In this document: piece after piece, positions 25,144 through 33,734 of the stretch
How positions within the stretch are numbered: position 1 is the stretch's first letter
Layout of the letters: each line of letters opens with the position of its first letter
Origin: Actinomyces dentalis DSM 19115
GTDB taxonomy: Bacteria; Actinomycetota; Actinomycetes; Actinomycetales; Actinomycetaceae
NCBI RefSeq assembly: GCF_000429225.1
Contig: NZ_AUBL01000034.1
Coordinates: forward strand, 1-49,868
Reading direction: 5' to 3'
Length of the DNA: 49,868 nt
The notes under the pieces: generated by a model
Databases searched by the model: none
Seen by the model: only the letters and a program-made list of their open reading frames with translations
What the model was told of the DNA's origin: nothing
Made by a program: the position numbers and the translations under genes

Positions 25144-25189
25144 GGCGCCGCCCGGTCCCGCGGCCATGGCGCCGCCCGGTCCCGCGGCC
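25144..25189. repeat. 22-bp tandem direct repeat
   Basis: GGCGCCGCCCGGTCCCGCGG plus CC occurs at 25144-25165 and 25168-25189 in the gap after upp. No function is evident. Confidence 0.7.
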
Positions 25190-25268
25190 GGGGCGTCCCG
25201 GCCAGGACCCCGCCCGCCCGCCGGCGCCATGGTGCGTTCGCCCCACTGCCATCGGGGGCCGGTCCTTC

Positions 25269-25274
25269 TAACCT
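25269..25274 (+). promoter_or_regulatory. -10 box for first propeller-like gene
   Basis: TAACCT, six bases, then the ATG at 25281. Confidence 0.45.
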
Positions 25275-25280
25275 CGCCCC

Positions 25281-26597
25281 ATGAGCTCCCCGGACCCCGC
25301 GGCGACGCCCCGAAGCGTCCGCATTCTGCGCATTGTCGTCATTGTGGTGCTGGCCGGCGGTCTGGCGCTGGCGGCGGGGATCGGCATCGGCCGGTACGTC
25401 ATGGGCAGCCGCATCGCCGACGTCGTCGGCCACAGCCTGCCCGACGACGGCTGGGCGGACGGCGCCACCCGGACGTGGGAGGCGGCCATCGCCCCGGACG
25501 CCGAGGTCTTCTCCGCCGGCGGGCGCCTCATCGCCGTGACGCGCGCGAGGAGCGACGACGCGAACGCGACGCTAACGGCCTACACGATCGAGGACGACGG
25601 CCTGTCCGAGGCGTGGTCGACGACGGCGGACCTGTCCCGGGGCACGACCCCCGGGGACCTGCCGGAGTTCATCGAGTGGGGCGAGGGGCGGGTCGTCCAC
25701 GGCTCCACCGTCATCGACCTGGCCGACGGCGGGACCTCGCCCGCGCCCTGGGCGGACGACGAGCTCCCCATGGCGGCCGGGGACACGATCATCGCCTGCT
25801 CCGTCTCCCTCGTCTGCCGGGCCTGGCGCGCCGACTCCGCCGACCCGGTGTGGACCGTCTCCCTCGACGAGTCCGGCTGGACCGCTCCGAGCGCCAACAC
25901 CACGCCGGTGTACCAGCGCGGCAGGGCGCGGTACGTCATTCTCGCCCTCCACGACGTCGTCAACCTCGACACCGGCGAAAGGGTCGAGTTCGACCTGCCC
26001 GCCTCCCGGGGCTACTACGTCCTGCCCGCCTCCAACGGCTGGCTGGTGCACATCGGGGTCAATGACGACTCCGGCACGGGGGCCGCCGTCTACGCCTACG
26101 ACCTCGACGGCGGCAGGCCCTTCGACTCCTACCCGGACACTCTTCCGGCGGGGACCCTGGAGCACTCCATCCTCGCCCGGGGTCCGCACTCGCGCTCCGA
26201 CTACCGCTCCCTGTGGGGCGATGGGGACAGGAGCCTGCTGCTGGCCGCCTACTCGACGACGGGCTCGTGCATCGACTCGGTCGACGTGCCCGACGTGGGC
26301 CTGCTCGTGGTGCCGACCTTCTCGAAGCACTCCGAGCCCGGGGTCGTGAACGCCTCCGTCCTGTGCGCCGGGGAGCTGCGCATGTCCACCGGCGGACGGG
26401 TGATCATGGGTCTTGAGAGCGGCGGGCTCGACCCCGACGACTTCCTCTTCCTGCTCGACGCCGCCACGGGGGAGCAGATCGCCTTCGAGGGGGTCGACGT
26501 CGCCGCCGGGGGCCGGCTGGAGATGGTCGAGCCGGGCCTGGTCCTGGGCTACGACCCGGCCACCGGGACGGTGAGCGCCTTCGCCCCGGCCGGCTGA
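25281..26597 (+). CDS. Membrane-anchored propeller-like protein, paralog 1 of 3
   Basis: A 438-aa protein of unknown function. Residues 18-40 form one membrane helix after a short basic N-terminus, so the rest is probably extracytoplasmic. Repeating beta-rich blocks such as TAYTIEDDGLSEAW, VHGSTVIDL, VVNLDTGERVEFDLPA and GYDPATGTVSAFAP resemble PQQ/WD-like propeller blades. Paired Cys residues (CSVSLVC, later single Cys) suggest disulphides. It shares these blocks with the next two genes, and each has its own leaderless-type promoter rather than an operon structure. No named family is recognised. Confidence 0.8.
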   Translation: MSSPDPAATPRSVRILRIVVIVVLAGGLALAAGIGIGRYVMGSRIADVVGHSLPDDGWADGATRTWEAAIAPDAEVFSAGGRLIAVTRARSDDANATLTAYTIEDDGLSEAWSTTADLSRGTTPGDLPEFIEWGEGRVVHGSTVIDLADGGTSPAPWADDELPMAAGDTIIACSVSLVCRAWRADSADPVWTVSLDESGWTAPSANTTPVYQRGRARYVILALHDVVNLDTGERVEFDLPASRGYYVLPASNGWLVHIGVNDDSGTGAAVYAYDLDGGRPFDSYPDTLPAGTLEHSILARGPHSRSDYRSLWGDGDRSLLLAAYSTTGSCIDSVDVPDVGLLVVPTFSKHSEPGVVNASVLCAGELRMSTGGRVIMGLESGGLDPDDFLFLLDAATGEQIAFEGVDVAAGGRLEMVEPGLVLGYDPATGTVSAFAPAG

Positions 26598-26659
26598 GGA
26601 CGGCCGGCGGGCGGGCCGGATGGGGAGCCCATTACCTCGCCCCCGCGGAGAAGGCCTTC

Positions 26660-26665
26660 TAGCAT
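26660..26665 (+). promoter_or_regulatory. -10 box for second propeller-like gene
   Basis: TAGCAT, seven bases, then the ATG at 26673. Confidence 0.5.
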
Positions 26666-26672
26666 CGGACCC

Positions 26673-27995
26673 ATGAGCGCAACCGCCCCGATCCCCCCGG
26701 CGAGGAGGGGCCGTCCGGCCCGCGGCCCCCGCGCGATCATCGCCGCGGTCGTCGCGGGCGTCGTCACGCTCGCCGCCGTCATCGGGATCGGGTGGATCGT
26801 CTCCGCCAACAGGCGCGCGATCAGCGGCGCCGAGGACCTTCAAGGCCGGCCGCCCGTCTCCGGCTGGGCGGCGGGGGCCGTGCAGTCCTGGCAGACGCAG
26901 ATCGACGGCGGCGCCGAGGTCTTCTCGGCCGGGGATCGCGTCCTGGCCCTGACGCGCAAGACCGCGCGCGACAGCGCCGCGACGCTGACGGCCTACACGA
27001 TCGAGGACGGCGGCCTGTCCGAGGCCTGGACGACGACGGCGGACCTGTCGCGGGGCGCGCTCACGCAGGACTATCCGCAGTTCGTCCGCTGGGGCGATCA
27101 TCATCTCATTCACGGCTCGACCGTCATCGACCTGACCACGGGAGACACCTCTTCGGGACCCTGGCCGGCCGACGAGCAGCCGATGGTGGCCCAGGACGTC
27201 GTCATCGCCTGCTCGACCGACAACAATTGCGCGGCCTGGCGCGAGGGGTCCGACGAGCAGCTGTGGAATACCTCCATCGAGAATGTCTCCGCGTTTATCG
27301 GTCTCGACAATAATTCCCAGACCGTCTACCGGCGCGAGGGCGTGCGCTACGTCATTCTCGCCTTCCACAGCGCGGTCAACCTCGACACCGGCGAGCTGGT
27401 CTCCTTCGATCTGCCGTCCCTGAAGAGTTACTATCTCGTGGCCGCCGCGGACGGCTGGGTCGTGCACTCCACGGGCAGCGGCTCGGTGGTCTACGCCTTC
27501 GGCCCGGAGGGCGGTGAGGCGATCGACACCTATACCGATGAACACGACGATGAATCCATCGCCTTCTGGGTCCCGGATCCCCTGCCGCTGTCCGCCTACC
27601 GCGCGGCGTGGCGCGACGGCGACACGAGCAATATCGCGGTCCGCTTCACCCCCGACTCCGACGAATGCATCCCCCGGATCGACGTCGTCGGCGGCGCCTC
27701 CATAGCCATGCCGGACCTGACGTCGACGAATGGCCCCGACTCCCCAACGACGAAGAGGACCTGCATATCCAGGTTGCGCGTCCCCGCCGACCGCTCCCTC
27801 CTCATGGCCTCGATCCCCGCCCGGCTGGAATCCAACTCCTTCTCCTTCCTGTTCAACGCCTCCACCGGGGAGCAGATCGCCTTCGAGGGCATCGACGTGA
27901 ATGCGGGGGGACAGCTCACGCTGGTTCGACCGGATCTCATTGTCGGCTACGACCCGGCCACCGGAACGGTGAGGGCATTCGCCCCCAAGAGCTGA
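26673..27995 (+). CDS. Membrane-anchored propeller-like protein, paralog 2 of 3
   Basis: A 440-aa paralog of its two neighbours, with one N-terminal membrane helix (about 23-45) and the same order of blocks: TAYTIEDGGLSEAWTTTADLSRG, IHGSTVIDLTTG, AWREGS, YVILAFHSAVNLDTGE, SAYRAAWRDGD, GEQIAFEGIDV and GYDPATGTVRAFAP. Conserved Cys near the middle (IACSTDNNCAAW) matches the first paralog. A few codons are less GC-biased than in surrounding genes. Function unknown; substrate or ligand sensing at the surface is only a guess. Confidence 0.8.
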   Translation: MSATAPIPPARRGRPARGPRAIIAAVVAGVVTLAAVIGIGWIVSANRRAISGAEDLQGRPPVSGWAAGAVQSWQTQIDGGAEVFSAGDRVLALTRKTARDSAATLTAYTIEDGGLSEAWTTTADLSRGALTQDYPQFVRWGDHHLIHGSTVIDLTTGDTSSGPWPADEQPMVAQDVVIACSTDNNCAAWREGSDEQLWNTSIENVSAFIGLDNNSQTVYRREGVRYVILAFHSAVNLDTGELVSFDLPSLKSYYLVAAADGWVVHSTGSGSVVYAFGPEGGEAIDTYTDEHDDESIAFWVPDPLPLSAYRAAWRDGDTSNIAVRFTPDSDECIPRIDVVGGASIAMPDLTSTNGPDSPTTKRTCISRLRVPADRSLLMASIPARLESNSFSFLFNASTGEQIAFEGIDVNAGGQLTLVRPDLIVGYDPATGTVRAFAPKS

Positions 27996-28095
27996 GGATT
28001 CCGGCGCGGGCTCAGCGCTGCGGGGAGCCGGCCGGTCTTCGCCACGAAGAGCCGAGCAGCCCCTGCCCGCGCCCGCTGCGGGCCCCGCGATCTCG

Positions 28096-28101
28096 TAATA
28101 T
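28096..28101 (+). promoter_or_regulatory. -10 box for third propeller-like gene
   Basis: TAATAT, seven bases, then the ATG at 28109; the best match to consensus in the window. Confidence 0.55.
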
Positions 28102-28108
28102 CGTGCTC

Positions 28109-29482
28109 ATGACCGACGCCGCGCCCTCGAACCGCACAGCATCCACCGGCCCCCGCTACCGCCCGCGCACGGTGCTGGCGGCGGCCCTGGTCGGCGTCCT
28201 CGTCCTCGCGACGGTCATCGGCGTCGGCTGGTTCCTGTCCGCCGAGCGCCGCTCCGCCCGCGGCGCGGAGAACCGCTCCCCCGCCGCTGCGCCCGACAAC
28301 GGGTGGGTCAATGGCGCCGCCGTCCGCTGGAGGACCTCCATCGGGACGAACCGGGAGATCGTCACGGCGGGCAATCACCTCGTGGCCATTGAGCGCTCCA
28401 CGGCGAGGGACTCGAACGCGACCCTGACCGGGTACACGATCGGCGACGAGGGCCCGACCGAATCCTGGACGCAGACGGTCGACCTGTCCCAGGGGGCTCT
28501 CGACGACCCGGAGTTCCTCCCCTGGGGCGAGTCCACGCTCGTCCACGGCACGACCCTCATCAACCTGAACACGGGTGAGGTTTCGAGTGCGCCCTGGGAC
28601 GCGCAGAAGCCGCCGCTGCTCGCCGACGACATCATCGTCAACTGCGACTCCACCGACTCGTGCCGGGCCTGGCAGGAGGGGAGCACGGAGCCGCTGTGGA
28701 GCGCCCAGGTGTCCGGCGCGTCGCACCATATCGACAGCAATCTCCCGTCCCTCCTCCCCACGTACGTGCGGCAGGGTAACCGCTATATCGTCCTGAATAT
28801 GCGGCGCATCATCAATCTCGACACCGGGAAGGAGGTCGAGCTGAACCTGCCCGCCCTCGAGGACTACTTCATCTCCGCGGCCTCCAACGGCTGGGCCGTG
28901 GCCGCAGTGACGCGCGACCACAATGACATCAGTCACGTATACGAGTTCGACATCGACGGCGGGGACTCCACCGACTCCTACGCCATCAAGGCCGGCCTCT
29001 CCAACCGCGGAACCGCCTTCATCTACAAGACCTCGCCGCGCTCGCTGTCCGATTACCGGACGCTGTGGAGGGACGGCGACTTCAGCGAGGTCCTGGCCCT
29101 CGGGCACGGAGACAGCAAGTGCACGACCTCCATCGAGGTCCTGGGCGGCCCCACCTTCGACGTGCCGCAGACGAAGGCGGTGATCCCGAGAACGTCGTCC
29201 GGCTCGGCCATCTCAGCATCCTCGTCGCAGTCCGGCTGCCCCGAAATCGGGAGCTTCGCCACATCATCGGACCAACGGACGCTCCGGGTCGTGGCGCAGG
29301 GCAGGGCCGGCGTCAACTCCTTCCACTTCCTCTACAACCTGGCCACCGGCGAGGCGGTCTCCTTCGAGGGGATCGACGCCACCGATAACAGCCAGCTCGA
29401 GCTCGTCAGATCCGACCTGGCCCTGGGCTACGACCCGGACGACGGCGAGGTCTACGGCTTCTCCCCCGCCGGCTCGCGCTGA
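28109..29482 (+). CDS. Membrane-anchored propeller-like protein, paralog 3 of 3
   Basis: A 457-aa third paralog. The start at 28109 follows TAATAT and fits the alignment with the other two; the same frame is open further upstream but overlaps paralog 2. One membrane helix (about 23-43) is followed by TGYTIGDEGPTESW, VHGTTLINLNTG, CDSTDSCRAW, IINLDTGKEVELNLPA, SLSDYRTLWRDGD, GEAVSFEGIDA and GYDPDDGEVYGFSPAG. It is the most diverged copy, with a Ser-rich insert near residue 375. Confidence 0.8.
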   Translation: MTDAAPSNRTASTGPRYRPRTVLAAALVGVLVLATVIGVGWFLSAERRSARGAENRSPAAAPDNGWVNGAAVRWRTSIGTNREIVTAGNHLVAIERSTARDSNATLTGYTIGDEGPTESWTQTVDLSQGALDDPEFLPWGESTLVHGTTLINLNTGEVSSAPWDAQKPPLLADDIIVNCDSTDSCRAWQEGSTEPLWSAQVSGASHHIDSNLPSLLPTYVRQGNRYIVLNMRRIINLDTGKEVELNLPALEDYFISAASNGWAVAAVTRDHNDISHVYEFDIDGGDSTDSYAIKAGLSNRGTAFIYKTSPRSLSDYRTLWRDGDFSEVLALGHGDSKCTTSIEVLGGPTFDVPQTKAVIPRTSSGSAISASSSQSGCPEIGSFATSSDQRTLRVVAQGRAGVNSFHFLYNLATGEAVSFEGIDATDNSQLELVRSDLALGYDPDDGEVYGFSPAGSR

Positions 29483-29579
29483 CCCGCCGTCCGCCGACGG
29501 TGGCCCCGCGGCGCGCCCGGGCCCTGGTGGCCAACGCGGCCGGCCTGCCGGCTCGCGCGGCTGCCGGCTCGGGCGGGCA

Positions 29580-30236
29580 TTAGAACGGCGCGACCGCGGA
29601 GGCGACGAGGTTGCTGCACGGCAGCGGAGCGCCCCGACCGAGCGCCCGGCACCACTCGTCGGTGGCGGCCACCGCGGCCCAGTTGGAGTGCAGCAGCGCC
29701 ATGAGCGTGGCGTGCACCGCTCGGGCGTCCGCCTTTCCGGCGCGGTTGCGCAGGTTCACGGCACCGACGGCGTCCGAGAGCACCTCCGTCGTCAGGCCGA
29801 GCGTCTCCCCCTGGGCCGCCGAGGCCAGGATGCAGTTGTTCGCCATGAACCCGACGAGCGTCACGGTGTCGACGCCCCGCTCGCGCAGCCACGGCTCAAG
29901 GCCGGTGCCGGCGTAGATCGATCCGTGGCGCTTGACGACGCGCTTCCATCCCGGGGCGCACCGGCCCTCGATGCGCGGGCAGAGTTCGAAGCCCCTCCCC
30001 CCGGGGTCGAAGACCGGCCCTCCGGGTCTGCCCGCGTGCTGCACGCACACCACCGGGATGCCGGCATCGGCTGCCGCGTCGAGCGCCCGCTCGATCCGAT
30101 CCAGGCAGTCGCTCAGGCGCGGGAAGCGGATGCGCAGCGGGAGCCGGGCGTACTCGCGCTGCACGTCGACGAGGATCAGCGCTCTGCGAGGATCGGGCCG
30201 AGGGCCTCGTCGCGATTCGTCCTGAGAAGCGGTCAC
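29580..30236 (-). CDS. Isochorismatase-family cysteine hydrolase
   Basis: A 218-aa cytosolic hydrolase of the isochorismatase superfamily. The catalytic triad is visible as Asp24 (LILVDVQ), Lys102 (VVKRHGSIYAGTGLEPWL) and Cys135 (GFMANNCILASA). Start GTG 30236 has GGAGG four bases upstream. It is divergent from a GlxA-like regulator across 174 bp, a common pairing in which the regulator controls the hydrolase gene. The substrate (nicotinamide-like, carbamoyl or isochorismate) cannot be told from sequence. Confidence 0.9.
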   Translation of the reverse strand: MTASQDESRRGPRPDPRRALILVDVQREYARLPLRIRFPRLSDCLDRIERALDAAADAGIPVVCVQHAGRPGGPVFDPGGRGFELCPRIEGRCAPGWKRVVKRHGSIYAGTGLEPWLRERGVDTVTLVGFMANNCILASAAQGETLGLTTEVLSDAVGAVNLRNRAGKADARAVHATLMALLHSNWAAVAATDEWCRALGRGAPLPCSNLVASAVAPF

Positions 30237-30410
30237 GGTGCCTCCAAAGCTGCGGCGCGCATCGGCGCGGTTACGGTGTCTCATCCAGGGTGCCCGGGGG
30301 CTCCAGCGCCCGCCAGTGGCGCATATGCTGTTCTTCGATGGTTTCACGCCAAGGAGGCGGCGGCACATCGACGTCGCATCGGCATCGGCGGCGCACACGT
30401 GGGAGGTCAT

Positions 30411-31517
30411 ATGCGGATCGCCGTCTACGCATTCGACGGCGTCACCATGTTCCACCTGTCGATCCCCCAGATGGTCTTCGGCACCGTGAGCCGGCTGGGT
30501 CTGGCGGACTGGCGGGTCTCGCTGTTCACCACCGGCTCCGAGTCGGTGAGGCCCGTCGAGGATCCCGCCGACTCCACGGCCTCGGCGCCTTCACCGACCA
30601 CCGCCCCCATCCCCTCGCCGACCACCACCTCCATCCGCACCTCGGAGGGCTATATCCTCAGCGGACTGGGCGGTCCGGAGTCGGCGCAGGAGGCCGACGT
30701 CGTCGTGGTCCCCGCCTGGTTCGCCGACGGTCGCGCGGCAGAGGACTCACTGCGCTCGCTGCTGAAGGAGGCTCACGACCGGGGAGCGAGCGTCGTCGGC
30801 CTGTGCCTGGGCGCGATCCCGCTCGCCGAGGCCGGCCTCATCGGCGGACGTCGGGCGACGACGCACTGGCGGGCCTTCGAGCCGCTGGCACGCGAGCACC
30901 CGGAGATGCGGCTCGACGAGTCGGTCCTGTACGTGGACCACGGCGACGTGCTGACCTCGGCCGGTGCGGCGTCGGGCCTGGACGCCTGCCTTCATCTGGT
31001 GCGCGCGCGGCTGGGGTCGCAGGCGGCCAACGAGGTCGCGCGCCAGCTCGTCATCGCGCCGCACCGCGAGGGCGGACAGGCGCAGTACGTCGAGCGGCCG
31101 ATGCCGCGGCACCCCGACGACGACGCCATCGGCCGCACCATGGCCTGGGCGCTGGAGCGCCTGGCCGAGCCGCTGACGGTGAAGCGGCTGGCCTCGGCCG
31201 CGCACATGAGCACGCGCTCCTTCATCCGCGCCTTCCGAGAGGCGACGGGAACCGCGCCGGCGGCCTGGGTGCGCGCCCAGCGCGTGCGCGAGGCGCAGCG
31301 CCTCCTGGAGAGCACGGGGCTGGCGATCGAGCAGGTGGCCGCGGCCTGCGGCTTCGGCAGTGCCGTGACGATGCGGCAGGTCTTCGGGCGGGTGCTGAGC
31401 ACGACGCCGTCGGCCTACCGACGCCGGTTCCGCACCGCGTCCCCGCGCTCCCCCTCGCCGAGCCGGGCGAGTCCCGCGCAGTCCCGCAGAAATACCGCCC
31501 GGACGCGCGACAACTGA
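30411..31517 (+). CDS. GlxA-like AraC-family regulator with DJ-1/PfpI domain
   Basis: A 368-aa transcription regulator. Residues 1-200 form a DJ-1/PfpI-type domain (VYAFDGVTMFHLSIPQMVFG, DVVVVPAW, nucleophile-elbow-like GLCLGA, TTHW, TSAGAASGLDACL). Residues 240-345 hold the two AraC helix-turn-helix units (LTVKRLASAAHMSTRSFIRAF and IEQVAAACGFGSAVTMRQVF). A Pro/Ser/Thr-rich insert (about 48-75) interrupts the first domain. Start ATG 30411 has GGAGG four bases upstream. It probably regulates the divergent hydrolase gene. Confidence 0.9.
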   Translation: MRIAVYAFDGVTMFHLSIPQMVFGTVSRLGLADWRVSLFTTGSESVRPVEDPADSTASAPSPTTAPIPSPTTTSIRTSEGYILSGLGGPESAQEADVVVVPAWFADGRAAEDSLRSLLKEAHDRGASVVGLCLGAIPLAEAGLIGGRRATTHWRAFEPLAREHPEMRLDESVLYVDHGDVLTSAGAASGLDACLHLVRARLGSQAANEVARQLVIAPHREGGQAQYVERPMPRHPDDDAIGRTMAWALERLAEPLTVKRLASAAHMSTRSFIRAFREATGTAPAAWVRAQRVREAQRLLESTGLAIEQVAAACGFGSAVTMRQVFGRVLSTTPSAYRRRFRTASPRSPSPSRASPAQSRRNTARTRDN

Positions 31518-31595
31518 CCGGCGCGGCGGACGACGCGCAGAGCCCCGCGCACGCGGAGCCACCATCGGAGTCGGCGCTGGCCGCCAACCCTCCGG

Positions 31596-31601
31596 TATGA
31601 T
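31596..31601 (+). promoter_or_regulatory. -10 box for leaderless vapB-like gene
   Basis: TATGAT, six bases, then the ATG at 31608. Confidence 0.5.
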
Positions 31602-31607
31602 TCTGGT

Positions 31608-31835
31608 ATGACTCAGAAGATCGCGGTGAGCCTTCCGGACGAGCAGGTCGTCTCCATTCGCCGTGCAGTCGAACAGGGCAGGGCGCCGTCGGTATCGGGC
31701 TTCATCAGCGCGGCGGTTGCTCATGCGCAGCAGGAGGACCGCCTCGCACAGCTGTTGGACGAACTCGACCGCGAACTCGGCCCCGTCAGCGACGCCGACC
31801 TGACGTGGGCGGACAAGGCACTGGGTCTGGCATGA
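31608..31835 (+). CDS. Antitoxin of VapBC-type pair
   Basis: A 75-aa protein with an N-terminal ribbon-helix-helix-like stretch (KIAVSLPDEQVVSIRRAVEQGRAPSVSGFISAAV) and a C-terminal acidic helix that would wrap the toxin. Its TGA overlaps the toxin ATG by 4 bp. The TATGAT box may be autoregulated by the complex. Confidence 0.85.
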   Translation: MTQKIAVSLPDEQVVSIRRAVEQGRAPSVSGFISAAVAHAQQEDRLAQLLDELDRELGPVSDADLTWADKALGLA

Positions 31836-32233
31836 CCGCCGCCAGCGGGAAGAGCGCGAAGGGCCTGACCCTGGACACCGGCGCGCTGCTCGCGCTTGAG
31901 CGCGGGAGCCCACGGGTTCGCGCTCTTCTTCGGCGGGCCTTGGAGGCCGGCCTGCCCCTGAGCGTGCCGGCCGGCGTCGTGGCGCAAGCCTGGCGGGGCG
32001 GCCCGCGGCAGGCCCGAGTCGCACGGCTGCTCGCGGATCCCGATGTGAGGGTCGTGCCGCTGGATGACATGACGGCGAGGGCCGTCGGCCTGCTGTGCGG
32101 ACGAAGCGGCCACCGGGACATCGTCGACGTCCACGTCGTCCTGGCGGCGCAGGAGCAGAGGCACACCGTTGTGACCTCCGACCCTGAGGACCTGCGCGCC
32201 GTTCACCCGGGCCTCCCGCTGATCGAGGTGTAG
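31832..32233 (+). CDS. PIN-domain toxin, VapC type
   Basis: A 133-aa PIN-domain ribonuclease. Acidic active-site residues are visible at Asp15 (TLDTGAL), Asp96/Asp99 (GHRDIVDVHV) and Asp117 (TSDPEDL), and the AQAWRGGPRQARVARLL block is typical of actinobacterial VapC. It is translationally coupled to the antitoxin through ATGA. Family members cut tRNA or rRNA; the target here is unknown. Confidence 0.88.
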   Translation: MTAASGKSAKGLTLDTGALLALERGSPRVRALLRRALEAGLPLSVPAGVVAQAWRGGPRQARVARLLADPDVRVVPLDDMTARAVGLLCGRSGHRDIVDVHVVLAAQEQRHTVVTSDPEDLRAVHPGLPLIEV

Positions 32234-32368
32234 ACAAGCACCGCCGCGGCCCGGGATCTGGGCGTCCGTGGGGCACCCGGGCCCGGCCCGCATCAGCACG
32301 GGAGTCGGCCCGGGGGCGTCGCGGGTCCGGTCCCGAACCCCGCCGCCCCCGACCTGCCCCGGCCGGAT

Positions 32369-32483
32369 CCGCGAGCACGTCACTTAACCCGCGAGCACGT
32401 CTGCTAGAGGTACGTTCTCGCGGGTTGAGTGACGATCTCACGGGTTAAGTGACGTGCTCGCGGGTTACCCGACGATCTCGCGG
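32369..32483. repeat. 20-bp-periodic palindromic array, copy B (2+4 units)
   Basis: Same 11-nt centre CTGCTAGAGGT (32401-32411, same orientation) as copy A, but with two CGCGAG units to its left (32370, 32390) and four complementary units to its right (near 32417, 32437, 32457, 32477), each 20 bp apart. It lies between vapC and metQ, which converge on it. Confidence 0.9.
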
Positions 32484-32504
32484 ACCCGACCTGGAGCGGG
32501 ACCG

Positions 32505-32584
32505 GCCGGGGCGGGGCGACGTCGACCGGGGCGAGCCACCACGGGCCGGGGCGGGGCGACGTCGGCCGGGGCGAGCCACCACGG
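32505..32584. repeat. 40-bp tandem duplication
   Basis: Two 40-bp units starting at 32505 and 32545 differ by a single base. They sit between array copy B and the metQ stop. No function is evident. Confidence 0.8.
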
Positions 32585-32620
32585 GCCCGGGCGGCGCTCC
32601 GCCCGTGAGCGGGAGTCCGC

Positions 32621-33493
32621 TCAGAAGGCCGGGATGACCGAGCCGTCGGTCCAGGTCTGCTCGATGTAGGCCTTGAGCTCGGGGGAGTTCATGAGCCCGG
32701 CGAGCTTGACGAGGTGCTCGTTGCCCTTGTCGGCCGTGCGCACCACCAGCTCGTTGGCGTAGGGGCTGTGCTCGCCCGGCTCGAGGACCAGGGCGTCCCG
32801 GCTGGGCACCAGACCGGCCTGGAGGGCGTAGTTGCCGTTGATGACGGCGAGCTCGGCGTCGGCCATCGAGGCGGCCACCTGGGCGCCGTCGACCGTAACG
32901 AGCTTGAGGTTCTTCGGGTTGGCGGTGACGTCGAGGTCCGAGGGGATCTCGACGGAGGGGTCGAGGGTGATGAGGCCGGCGGTCTGAAGGAGCTTGAGCC
33001 CGCGGGCGGTGTTGGCCGGGTCGGAGTTGAGCACGACGGTGCCGCCGTTGGCCGCCTGGTCGACCGAGGTGTAGCCCTTGGAGGTGTAGATGCCCATGGG
33101 CTCGATGTGGACGTCGGCGATCGAGACGAAGTCGTAGCCCTTCTCCTCGATCTGCTGCTTGAGGAAGTTCGGCGTCTGGTAGAAGTTCGCCGCCAGGGAC
33201 CCGTCGTCGAGGGAGGTGTTCGGCGTCTGGTAGTCGTCGATCTCCTTGATGTCGAGGCTGAGGCCGGCGCCGGCGGCGAGGTTGTCCTGGACCCACTGGA
33301 GGATGGTGACGTGCGGCTGCGGGGTGGCGCCGATGGTGATGGTGGCGACGCCGTCCTTGACCTCGATGCCCTTGACGGAGCCGTCCGCGGAGCCCTTGGA
33401 GCCGCAGGCGGTCAGGGCGAGGGCGACGGCGGAGACGAGCGAGCCGGCGAGGACGGAACGGCGGGTGATGGAGGGGCGGATGGAGCGGGGCAT
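32621..33493 (-). CDS. metQ: Methionine ABC transporter substrate-binding lipoprotein
   Basis: A 290-aa NlpA/MetQ-family lipoprotein that binds methionine outside the membrane. The signal peptide carries a twin-Arg-like TRRSVLAGSL and the lipobox LTAC (Cys at about residue 30). Family blocks include IGATPQPHVTILQWV, YQTPNTSLDDGSLAANFYQ, SDPANTARGLKLL and the C-terminal TADKGNEHLVKLAGLMNSPELKAYIEQTW. ATG 33493 has GAAGGAA five bases upstream. The preceding 240 bp before metI hold no gene, only GC-rich inverted repeats. Confidence 0.94.
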   Translation of the reverse strand: MPRSIRPSITRRSVLAGSLVSAVALALTACGSKGSADGSVKGIEVKDGVATITIGATPQPHVTILQWVQDNLAAGAGLSLDIKEIDDYQTPNTSLDDGSLAANFYQTPNFLKQQIEEKGYDFVSIADVHIEPMGIYTSKGYTSVDQAANGGTVVLNSDPANTARGLKLLQTAGLITLDPSVEIPSDLDVTANPKNLKLVTVDGAQVAASMADAELAVINGNYALQAGLVPSRDALVLEPGEHSPYANELVVRTADKGNEHLVKLAGLMNSPELKAYIEQTWTDGSVIPAF

Positions 33494-33734
33494 GGTGATT
33501 CCTTCTTCTTTCGGGCCGGTGCGGCCCTGGGCGGGGCTCCCGGAGGAGCGCGGTCTGAAGTGGCGGAGCGGTGCGCACCAATGGGTCTGGTGACGACCCG
33601 AGTCGCGGCGGGACCGGTGACGGCCGGGGCCGCGGCGGCCCCGGTGGCGATCCCGGGGCGGGTGCGCCGAGCCTGCGCTTGCGCGGCGGCGCCGCGGGCG
33701 GGGACTCCGGCTGGTCGGGGCTCGGCTCTCGCCG

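Noticed and set aside
27608-28108. Upstream extension of the third propeller gene
   Set aside because: The extension overlaps the second paralog, whereas ATG 28109 has a -10 box and fits the alignment of all three.
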